A DNA stretch of 64,000 bases, from the NCBI RefSeq assembly GCF_019931065.1, contig NZ_JAIOUQ010000004.1:10950-74949 (forward strand). The letters are read 5' to 3'. This stretch comes from Methanobacterium spitsbergense (GTDB lineage: Archaea; Methanobacteriota; Methanobacteria; Methanobacteriales; Methanobacteriaceae). Every line of letters starts with the position of its first letter. Within the stretch, counting starts at the first letter, position 1. A program made the position numbers and the translations under genes. The notes beneath the pieces were generated by a model. It saw only the letters and a list, made by a program, of their open reading frames with translations. It made no database searches and had not been told where the DNA came from. Positions 47,921 through 54,125 of the stretch are shown one piece after another.

Positions 47921-47989
47921 AGGAGGCGGGCAGGGATAAATTTTAGAAACACTAAAAAATAAGTTTTGAAAGGCACTTATTCCCTGCCC
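47921..47989 (+). ncRNA. repeat unit 2, candidate structured RNA
   Basis: GGGCAGGGA (47928-47936) pairs perfectly with TCCCTGCCC (47981-47989), and the stem extends by TAA/TTA past a bulge. This is the best-conserved stem in the array. Confidence 0.4.
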
Positions 47990-48058
47990 ATATTATATTA
48001 TTATGGGTAATGTTCTATTTTAAATTTGGCTTATTTTATTTTTAGATATTTATAATTA

Positions 48059-48155
48059 GGAGGCGGGCAGGGACGGATTAACCAAACTTCCATGGCACCC
48101 AAAAATAAAAAGAGATATTTTTTTGGTAAAAAATTGAGGTAGACAATCCCCACCC
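48059..48155 (+). ncRNA. repeat unit 3, candidate structured RNA
   Basis: The opening arm GGGCAGGGA (48065-48073) is identical to unit 2; the closing arm TCCCCACCC (48147-48155) pairs at 7 of 9 positions. Confidence 0.35.
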
Positions 48156-48217
48156 TATTTATTATATTGGGTGAATGTTGTATTTGATAATTGGGTTTAT
48201 TATTTTTAATTAAATAA

Positions 48218-48305
48218 GGAGTAGGGGGATGTAATTCTTATTTTTGAACAATTACTTTGGGGACGGCAATATGTTAAAAAAAATGAAGTGTACATTCCCC
48301 TGCCC
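48218..48305 (+). ncRNA. repeat unit 4, candidate structured RNA
   Basis: AGGGGGATGTA (48223-48233) pairs with TACATTCCCCT (48291-48301) with one G-T pair. Both arms differ from units 2 and 3, but pairing is retained. Confidence 0.35.
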
Positions 48306-48450
48306 TATTTATTATATTTATTTGATGTTCATATGAACCCCGAACAATTCGCTTTTTAAATATGGGTTTTATTGTATTCTAATGCTTATATTTAGGGCTT
48401 ATTTTTTTTTATTTAAATTTTTGTCTTAGTTTATACAAGGAGTAAAAAAC

Positions 48451-48540
48451 ATGCCAATAACAGATAAAACCGTCTTAAAAATAGGAAGTACAGAAACGGA
48501 GAACATAAAAACATTACAAATCGGTATAACCTGCATCTAA
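48451..48540 (+). CDS. 29-residue mini-gene resembling the start of a PG-binding domain
   Basis: AAGGAGTAAAAAAC precedes an ATG that opens a 29-codon frame with TVLKIGSTETENIKTLQIGI. This matches the opening of the PG_binding_1 domain of the next gene (LKKGNKGPVQTKILQHSLG) in layout. It is either a truncated copy of that gene or a short peptide gene; the leader resembles that of the GIY-YIG gene at 50 kb. No function can be given. Confidence 0.45.
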   Translation: MPITDKTVLKIGSTETENIKTLQIGITCI

Positions 48541-48562
48541 TTGATGTAATTTAAAATATCAA

Positions 48563-48592
48563 ATTTCTTTTTTTTAATTTTTTATTTTGAAT
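48563..48592 (+). terminator. T-rich run between the mini-gene and the lysin-like gene
   Basis: Runs of eight and six T lie about 25 bp after the mini-gene stop. They could end its transcript. Confidence 0.4.
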
Positions 48593-48618
48593 TAGTGTAA
48601 ACAATGGAGGATTAAATT

Positions 48619-49353
48619 ATGGCAACAAAATGTGTATTTACAGCATTAAAGAAAGGAAATAAAGGACCAGTACAAACAAAAATACTACAACATAGTTTAG
48701 GATTAAAAGAAGATGGAATATATGGACCTGTAACTGAAACAACAGTTAAAGCATACCAGAAAAAGAGAGGACTTGTAATTGATGGAATAGCAGGGCCAAT
48801 AACATGTACCGCATTAAATATTTGGTGTACTAAACCATCAAGTTCAACTAAGGTATGTTCACCAGCAACCACATTTATGATGCAACCCAACAACTACACT
48901 TGTGGGGTTACTTGTTTAAGGATGGCTGCTTCAAAGCATGGTTTAAATCCTAAATATGAAACTGTAATGGCATTAACGGGATGTAACCCTACAAATGGAA
49001 CAGGACACAGTGAAAAAGGAAAAAATGGAAAATGGAAAAATGGGATGAAAGGTTTCATCACTTCACATCAAGGTATGGGTTTAGCATATGCAGAAAGTTT
49101 CTACAGGAAAGACCTAAGTTTAAATGGTTTAAGACAGAAAATCAGAGAATGTTATGATGTTTATATTAACTTGATGACTGGTCCACTTGAAGGATGGGCT
49201 GATTATCCACATTGGGTTTTAGTTCAGTGCATTGACGATGACTACGTATATATCAATGATCCAGATCGCGGATCAATGATAAGACAGGAAAAATCTGATA
49301 TGGAAAAGGCAATGGACTTAAATGGAAATCCGGATAGTATTATAGCCAAATAG
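48619..49353 (+). CDS. lysin-like protein: PG-binding domain plus C39-like cysteine peptidase
   Basis: Residues about 10-68 form a PG_binding_1 module (GPVQTKILQHSLGLKEDGIY, GPVTETTVKAYQKKRGLVID, GIAGP). The C-terminal part looks like a C39/papain-type peptidase, with Cys95 in QPNNYTCGVTCLRMA, His198 in YPHWVLVQ and Asp214 in YINDPDRG. It has no signal peptide, like many viral lysins. Since the host wall is presumably pseudomurein, it may cut its peptide cross-links; it differs from the known C71 PeiP/PeiW layout as far as can be judged. GGAGG is 8 nt before the ATG. Position after an integrase supports viral origin. Confidence 0.8.
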   Translation: MATKCVFTALKKGNKGPVQTKILQHSLGLKEDGIYGPVTETTVKAYQKKRGLVIDGIAGPITCTALNIWCTKPSSSTKVCSPATTFMMQPNNYTCGVTCLRMAASKHGLNPKYETVMALTGCNPTNGTGHSEKGKNGKWKNGMKGFITSHQGMGLAYAESFYRKDLSLNGLRQKIRECYDVYINLMTGPLEGWADYPHWVLVQCIDDDYVYINDPDRGSMIRQEKSDMEKAMDLNGNPDSIIAK

Positions 49354-49358
49354 GAATT

Positions 49359-50012
49359 TTATTTCCTATATATTTCTTTTTTAACAAAATCATGAACTAT
49401 TTGTCCTGAGATTGGATCATTGAAATAACCTAAAGATTTTGATTTTCCTTTATACCAAATTTGTGTTTGCCAAACACGAGCCCATGGATTTTGATTTCTC
49501 ATAGAATAAAAAGTACCCCTATATTTCCCAATTTGTTTTCCAAAAAAGGGGTTATTTTTTCCATAATATCTTCCTTTATGTGAATTTGAAATTTTTAATT
49601 TAGTTTTTTCAGAAAGTTTTTTACCAAAATTTGGACTCAATTTTCCTTTTTTACCATATTGTTGATTATTTTTCCCTGACAATTTAATTATGGTTTCGAT
49701 TGAATGTTTACCATTAGATCCTCCTTCTTTGAGGTTATATCCATAATTATCATCAGTGGACTTATATTTTTTAATATATCCAATTTCGAGAGAATCTAAA
49801 CTTAATTTGGATGTTGCATAATTTAGAACTTTGAATTGAAATGAAGATTTTCCAAATTTATTATATGAATTTTGTAAATGGATATTGTAATGAATATTCT
49901 TTTTTAATAATTTTAAATGGTCATTCCATCTATTCCAAGGTTTTTGAGTGGTTTGTCCAATATATATTTTTTTATTTACTAAGTTTTGAATTTTGTAGAT
50001 ATAACCATACAT
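49359..50012 (-). CDS. free-standing GIY-YIG homing-type endonuclease
   Basis: The nuclease domain opens with GYIYKIQNLVNKKIYIGQTT and has WNRWNDHLK (Arg) and SLEIGYIKKY (Glu). NUMOD-type DNA-binding repeats follow (LSEKTKLKISNSHKGRYYG, KNNPFFGK), and the C-terminal part is basic and aromatic. AAGGAG precedes the ATG. It is antisense to the lysin-like gene and ends 5 bp from it. Such genes are selfish DNA common in viruses and plasmids. No intron is visible near it, so it is free-standing. Confidence 0.87.
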   Translation of the reverse strand: MYGYIYKIQNLVNKKIYIGQTTQKPWNRWNDHLKLLKKNIHYNIHLQNSYNKFGKSSFQFKVLNYATSKLSLDSLEIGYIKKYKSTDDNYGYNLKEGGSNGKHSIETIIKLSGKNNQQYGKKGKLSPNFGKKLSEKTKLKISNSHKGRYYGKNNPFFGKQIGKYRGTFYSMRNQNPWARVWQTQIWYKGKSKSLGYFNDPISGQIVHDFVKKEIYRK

Positions 50013-50014
50013 AT

Positions 50015-50099
50015 TTTTTACTCCTTAAACGCCCTTTTACTCTAATTTTTACCCATCTTTAATAGGCGTGTAGGAGCGGAGTAAAAAGAACACTCCTAC
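50015..50099. repeat. inverted repeat and stem-loop upstream of the GIY-YIG gene
   Basis: TTTTTACTCC (50015-50024) pairs with GGAGTAAAAA (50078-50087), and the next nine bases on each side pair at seven positions. A second stem, GTAGGAG (50070-50076) with CTCCTAC (50093-50099), is followed by TTATTATATT, the same tail as the repeat units at 47.8-48.3 kb. Confidence 0.6.
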
Positions 50100-50158
50100 T
50101 TATTATATTATGTTTAAACTCATATTTAAATCTTTTGAAACCAAAGGAGGTTGTTACA

Positions 50159-50272
50159 ACGTGCACTCCCCAATCCATAGTAACTTGTATTAAATGTGGT
50201 GAAATCTACAATACAGAAGTATTTGAATTCTATCCAACCTGTAGCTCAACCGAAGATAAATCTTCTCATTAA
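50159..50272 (+). CDS. 37-residue zinc-ribbon peptide, apparent ACG start
   Basis: The frame reads (M)CTPQSIVTCIKCGEIYN, then TEVFEFYPTCSSTEDK: a CxxCG knuckle and a later single Cys. GGAGG lies 8 nt before ACG 50159, and no ATG, GTG or TTG in this frame precedes the ribbon. A GTG two bases later is in another frame and opens only ten codons. A terminator hairpin overlaps its end, which supports a transcribed gene. Function unknown, probably nucleic-acid binding. Confidence 0.45.
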   Translation, partial: TCTPQSIVTCIKCGEIYNTEVFEFYPTCSSTEDKSSH

Positions 50273-50291
50273 TGAGGAGGGTGCTTTTTTT
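50261..50291 (+). terminator. hairpin and T-run terminator
   Basis: CTCAT-TA-ATGAG with a wobble extension is followed a few bases later by seven T. It overlaps the stop codon of the small zinc-ribbon gene. Confidence 0.55.
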
Positions 50292-50401
50292 GTTCAATTT
50301 AAAATAATAAATAGGATCTTGAATATTTGTAATGAAGAATAAATTTATATTAAGATATTAATATAATATAATGTGTTATTATAAAAATTATTGACTATAT
50401 A

Positions 50402-51057
50402 ATGTATAAACCAATTACTTATGTTCTTTTAGCGATAATAATGATAATAATTCTTCTTTCTATCCTAGTTTATAATAGATATTCAATTTCAACAATTGGA
50501 TTCATAGTTACACCTATTTTAACTATTTTTTTCATTATTATTTGGGATGGTTATAATTCTAAAAACAAAGAAGAAACTATTTTTTTAAACCTTAAATTAG
50601 AATTCTCTACTAATATTATTACTTTAATATTCAATTCTTCAAAGTTATTAGAAGAATTCAAGTTAAGTGAAAAAAAACAGCATGTGTAAGTCCATTAAAA
50701 TCTTTAAACACGCAAATATGGGAATTATTAGTTTTCAATACTCCTAATATCCTTTTTAAAAACAATCTTTTAGGTGAATTATCAGGTTTTTATTTTTTAA
50801 TTCATGAGATAAATGAAACAATGTTAAGTAGAGAAAATTTTAGAATTAATAATAGTGGTATGAGTAATTTTGGATCATCATTAATACTTTATGACGAAAT
50901 TATTTTTTCATTAATTCAAAGATTTATCGCACACATAGAAATTATTTTAAATACAAAAGAGTTGAGAAAAGAATTGAATGGTGTTGAGAATTTAGAAACT
51001 CATTTAGCAACATTGAAATTACAAAGGGACAATATTATAAAGATTTTAGATAAATAA
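50402..51057 (+). pseudogene. membrane protein gene split by a frameshift at an A8 run
   Basis: The first part (95 residues) has two membrane helices (YVLLAIIMIIILLSILVYN and GFIVTPILTIFFIIIWDGY) and a start of a helical tail, then stops at 50687-50689. The protein continues in another frame as LKSLNTQIWELLVFNTPNIL and the part from 50821 (ELRKELNGVENLETHLATLK). One more A in the A8 run at about 50673-50680 would restore a single protein of about 217 residues. Small membrane proteins with such a helical tail are common in accessory DNA; the family is not recognised. Confidence 0.65.
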
Positions 51058-51059
51058 AT

Positions 51060-51230
51060 TTAAATTTTAAACCATTTTTTACATTTAGGACAATAGTATT
51101 CAGTAACAATTATAGTTTTATATTTGCTCTGCTTTGGTTCTGAATTTTCATCTTTGGAACTTAAAGGACGAATAAATCTGTTCATTTGTCCTTTAAATCC
51201 GCAACGGGGACATTTGATATTTTCAGTCAT
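51060..51230 (-). CDS. 56-residue double-knuckle zinc ribbon
   Basis: The protein opens with TENIKCPRCGFKGQMNRFIR and ends with TEYYCPKCKKWFKI, a two-knuckle ribbon with a charged linker. It is a clear paralogue of the C-terminal part of the protein at 52980-53390 (CPRCGYNGPMNRF and HYCPICKSWVRI). It starts with ATG at 51230. It may bind nucleic acid. It is one of three members of a local family. Confidence 0.7.
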   Translation of the reverse strand: MTENIKCPRCGFKGQMNRFIRPLSSKDENSEPKQSKYKTIIVTEYYCPKCKKWFKI

Positions 51231-51304
51231 TTTACTTCAAAATTAAGTAATTGGAACTATGATTTAATAGTTACTATTTATATTTTAAATTAAAAAAAAG
51301 TTAA

Positions 51305-51661
51305 TTAACATCTTGAAACTTTAGACCATGACTTATCAAATATTAAACATTGTGCTTCATAAAAATTTTCAAATGTTCCCAGATGGTCCATAAATATCTT
51401 TATGGCCGTCTCAATGTCTTTAGGCATGAGATGTTCTGGAGTTAAAATTGTGACTTCGATTATCAGTTGCTCAGAATATTCATCATAATCTAATCCAAGT
51501 TTGATTGAATAGTCATTATCCATATAACAGTTAAGATTTTCCAATCGACATTCTAAAAAAGAGTATTTATCCTTGCTAACTTCGTTATCTTCAAATTTTA
51601 GCAATATCTTGGTACAACCTGGCTCAATTTCATTCATTTTAACATCTAAGAATTTTAACAA
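51305..51661 (-). CDS. small orphan protein
   Basis: The 118-residue acidic protein is of mixed alpha/beta type (GCTKILLKFEDNEVSKDKYS, IIEVTILTPEHLMPKDIETA, FMDHLGTFENFY) and has no membrane segment. The TTG start at 51661 has AGAGG exactly 7 nt before it. Family and role are unknown. Size and charge resemble the other orphan proteins of this accessory region (52.0, 59.5 kb). Confidence 0.55.
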   Translation of the reverse strand: MLKFLDVKMNEIEPGCTKILLKFEDNEVSKDKYSFLECRLENLNCYMDNDYSIKLGLDYDEYSEQLIIEVTILTPEHLMPKDIETAIKIFMDHLGTFENFYEAQCLIFDKSWSKVSRC

Positions 51662-51798
51662 TTTATCGCCTCTGTTGTATTATTATGAATTTGATAAAGC
51701 ATATATCTTATTGAAAAAAACAGGGAGTTTGTGACGATTATCACTAAAAACCATCGTAGATTGCAAGTCTAAACAAAAAATATCAATCTATTTAATTA

Positions 51799-51975
51799 TT
51801 ATATAGATTTCAAGGATTCGTTAATCCCAAAAATTATAAATAATAATCCAATCCCGATTACAGAATAATATACCTGATTATGATTAGTATAGACAAGTAT
51901 TGCTCCAATTAAAATTAATAGGAACCCTATGAAATAATATCTTATAGAATTTTTATTATATTTTGTGAGTTTCAT
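51799..51975 (-). CDS. 58-residue membrane protein, two helices
   Basis: The ATG at 51975 opens a protein with a basic N-terminus (KLTKYNKNSIRYYF) and two hydrophobic helices (IGFLLILIGAILVY and YYSVIGIGLLFIIFGI), ending NESLKSI. The topology is clear, but no ribosome site is seen, so a leaderless start is possible. Function unknown. Confidence 0.5.
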   Translation of the reverse strand: MKLTKYNKNSIRYYFIGFLLILIGAILVYTNHNQVYYSVIGIGLLFIIFGINESLKSI

Positions 51976-52004
51976 AGTTTAAGGAGGAAAATTTTTTATC
52001 TAAT

Positions 52005-52286
52005 TTAATGAGTATTTAGCATAACAATCAATTTATCAGTATTTAATACTTTAAATTTGAATATATATCCTGAAGGTATATTTTTTGGAGTAACAGAAGA
52101 AAGAATACTAATAGGATATTCATCTTCTTCTAAACCTTTATGCATCACTATATTTTCATTAAACCAATCTGAATCATTTTTATGTTTAAATTCAACTTGA
52201 ATATCTGTAGTTGCATTGAACACGCTACAATCTTCAAAATTATCTAAAAAAGCTTTTTTAATATTTTCAAACATCTCATCAACCAT
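52005..52286 (-). CDS. small orphan protein
   Basis: This 93-residue acidic protein (MVDEMFENIKKAFLDNFEDC, VEFKHKNDSDWFNENIVM, IPSGYIFKFKVLNTDKLIVM) has no recognised domain. ATG 52286 with a weak GTGAT site is preferred to GTG 52295. It is probably soluble. It lies among other short minus-strand genes of the accessory region. Confidence 0.5.
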   Translation of the reverse strand: MVDEMFENIKKAFLDNFEDCSVFNATTDIQVEFKHKNDSDWFNENIVMHKGLEEDEYPISILSSVTPKNIPSGYIFKFKVLNTDKLIVMLNTH

Positions 52287-52442
52287 AATTATCACGATAG
52301 GTAGTTATTTTTCATACTAAATATTTTTTATGGAAAATTAAACAAATGTTATTCGGTGTTGGTATGCCTTCTAGGATAATAAAAGAAAATTTAATTCGTT
52401 TTATTATTAATATCTCAAAGTCCCTGTTTTAATGTTTTAAAT

Positions 52443-52823
52443 TTAAATTAGAAATGTTTGTTGTATTGGTACTTTATTTTTAGCCACGGCTGCGTTTTTA
52501 TGGGAACATTGAACACTATTATATAATGATGCATCAAGATAACATTGTAATGATGCTTCTTTTGTTAGTATTGATTCTATATTTCTGTCGAGTAGGTGTA
52601 TTCTTTGTAGGATTTTGGGCCAGTATCCTATTAGTTTCCAGTCTTCAGTTCTGTCCAAGTATAGATCTATTTTATTAATATATTCTATCTGTTCCCGCAT
52701 AGACATGTAAAATCTATTAAATTCATTCCTTGTAAATACAATAACTTCCTCATGGTCTTGGAACATTTCAGGCTGCGATAATTCTGCTATTCTTCCATTA
52801 GGTATCCCTTCACTCATCATCAT
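52443..52823 (-). CDS. orphan helical protein
   Basis: The 126-residue protein is mostly helical (EEVIVFTRNEFNRFYMSMRE, WPKILQRIHLLDRNIESILT) with a C-terminal tail containing SLYNSVQCSHKNAAVAKNK. No domain is recognised. The ribosome site GGAGTTGAT precedes the ATG. Its leader and first codons are copied at 53960-54033, so it has been part of a local duplication. Confidence 0.6.
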   Translation of the reverse strand: MMMSEGIPNGRIAELSQPEMFQDHEEVIVFTRNEFNRFYMSMREQIEYINKIDLYLDRTEDWKLIGYWPKILQRIHLLDRNIESILTKEASLQCYLDASLYNSVQCSHKNAAVAKNKVPIQQTFLI

Positions 52824-52865
52824 AATATCATCAACTCCATTGTTATTGTGGAATTGAATTTATGA
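52790..52865. repeat. direct repeat, copy A (leader and first codons of the orphan gene)
   Basis: About 75 bp nearly identical to 53960-54033, including the ribosome site and the codons for SEGIPNGR. Weaker similarity continues to about 52895. Confidence 0.8.
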
Positions 52866-52979
52866 TATTTAGGTTATATTTGGGTTGAGTAAGAGACCTG
52901 TTGAAAAGTAATCTTTAAAATTAAAATTGTTAAAAACTACAAAAAGCTAGAATATTTTAAAAAAAAGTAACATTAAATA

Positions 52980-53390
52980 TTAAATTCTCACCCACGATTT
53001 ACATATTGGGCAATAATGTTCTACAATCATTTTATGTTTTTTAGTAGATCCTAATTCTGACTTGTTAAGTTTAGTATGTTCTGGACTACTAAAACGATTC
53101 ATAGGCCCATTATAGCCACATCTGGGACATTTTATGTGTTCAGTCAAAATTATTGTCATACCAATAATTACCCGATTATCTTCTTTTTCATAGTGAACTT
53201 GTATATAAACATCAGCAGTTTCGGATTTGAAGTGATTTTGTAATTGTTCTTGAACTAAAAAACAAGATTTTTTATCACAGAGTTCATCATCGTAAAACAT
53301 TAATGTTTCAATTATGTTTTTATCACTATTTCCTATAGGTTTAGCATTTATTCCAGGTTCTTTTGTTATTAATCCTTTATAATATAACAT
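52980..53390 (-). CDS. orphan protein with a C-terminal zinc ribbon
   Basis: The N-terminal 85 residues form an alpha/beta part (NIIETLMFYDDELCDKKSCF, TADVYIQVHYEKEDNRVIIG), and the C-terminus is a double-knuckle ribbon (EHIKCPRCGYNGPMNRFSSP, then VEHYCPICKSWVRI). The ribbon is shared with the 56-residue protein at 51.1 kb and with a fragment at 53.9 kb. A role in binding nucleic acid is plausible. It starts with ATG after GGGAA. Confidence 0.65.
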   Translation of the reverse strand: MLYYKGLITKEPGINAKPIGNSDKNIIETLMFYDDELCDKKSCFLVQEQLQNHFKSETADVYIQVHYEKEDNRVIIGMTIILTEHIKCPRCGYNGPMNRFSSPEHTKLNKSELGSTKKHKMIVEHYCPICKSWVRI

Positions 53391-53473
53391 CTATTTTTCC
53401 CAAATAATGTTATATTTAATCCATTATTGCAATCCAATTATATTATTTAAAAAAAATAAAATATTATAAAATT

Positions 53474-53680
53474 TTATTTTTTCTTTTTGCTCTTTAGTTT
53501 TTGCCCACCTGAATCCTGAGGGTTAACTTTAGTATCACCATATTCTTTTTTATAAAGTTCTGGATCTTCTTTTTTAAGGAGATCAGGTGGTGCCCTTTCC
53601 TTCATGTCTTCTTCTGCTGAAGACCACATGTCCTCGCCCATTTCTTCCTTACTCATTTTCTTCTTTTTCTTTTCATCCAT
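53474..53680 (-). CDS. 68-residue highly charged protein
   Basis: Almost all residues are charged or polar: KKKKKMSKEEMGEDMWSSAE, then APPDLLKKEDPELYKKEYGD and a Lys-rich end. It is likely disordered and could bind nucleic acid or act as a hydrophilin-like protectant. The ribosome site GGAGTTGATC matches the 16S end almost fully, which makes this a convincing expressed gene. The family is not recognised. Confidence 0.65.
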   Translation of the reverse strand: MDEKKKKKMSKEEMGEDMWSSAEEDMKERAPPDLLKKEDPELYKKEYGDTKVNPQDSGGQKLKSKKKK

Positions 53681-53910
53681 TTTAGATCAACTCCTTTTCA
53701 CCAAATAAATAACTAAAAAAATTCCAATTTTTTGTAAAGTAAAATTTTTGCAAAAAATAACAAATATATTACAAATTCATCTTAACTATATCTATTACAA
53801 TATATTACATTCTAAAACTATATAATTTTCGGTATAGGAAAATCGAATTAAAAAAATATTTTTTTGATAATTGAAGTTAAATTTTATTGAAAAAATAATT
53901 TTAGATAAAG

Positions 53911-53967
53911 TTAATCCTCGATTTTTATCCAGGTTTTACATTTTGGACAATAACATTCATCTTCCAT
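53911..53967 (-). pseudogene. zinc-ribbon gene remnant
   Basis: Only the last 18 codons survive (EDECYCPKCKTWIKIED), matching the second knuckle of the ribbons at 51.1 and 53.0 kb. It is joined at 53960 to a copied leader of the 52443-52823 gene, so this is a recombination scar. Confidence 0.6.
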
Positions 53968-54033
53968 TGGGTATTCCTTCACTCACTCTCATAATATCAT
54001 CAACTCCATTGTTATTGTGGAATTGAATTTATG
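53960..54033. repeat. direct repeat, copy B (truncated leader copy)
   Basis: It repeats 52790-52865 with few changes. The copied frame reads ATG, then RVSEGIPNGR, then stop. Confidence 0.8.
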
Positions 54034-54125
54034 AAACCCAGAATATATCAGAGTTGAGTAAGAGCATATGAGAACTTAATAAAAAAAATATGTTTAAAAA
54101 TATATCATAAAATTTTATTATTGAT

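Larger units (their letters stand above)
47773..48320 (+). repeat. tandem array of four diverged stem-forming units, possibly small RNA genes
   Basis: Units start at about 47773, 47921, 48059 and 48218 (spacing 138-159 bp). Each opens with an AGGAG-type G-rich arm, contains an A-rich internal box like GTAAAAAAT, closes with a pyrimidine-rich arm that pairs with the opening arm, and is followed by TATTTATTATATT. The first three are then followed by ATGTTCTATTTTAAATTTGG or a variant and CTTATTTTAT. The arms are GC islands in very AT-rich DNA, and pairing is kept while bases differ between units. Confidence 0.7.
47559..48450. other. 892-bp gene-poor stretch that holds the GC-rich repeat array
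   Basis: Apart from four stem-forming repeat units (47773-48310) it contains AT-rich spacer with a T8 run near 47742. No protein gene with a ribosome site is convincing. Confidence 0.6.

Noticed and set aside
47773..48320. CRISPR array
   Set aside because: Units are long, diverged, irregularly spaced and mutually pairing; there are no short identical repeats with unique spacers and no cas genes.
53688..53910. additional small genes in the gap after the charged-protein gene
   Set aside because: Only AT-rich sequence without ribosome sites or protein-like frames is visible.
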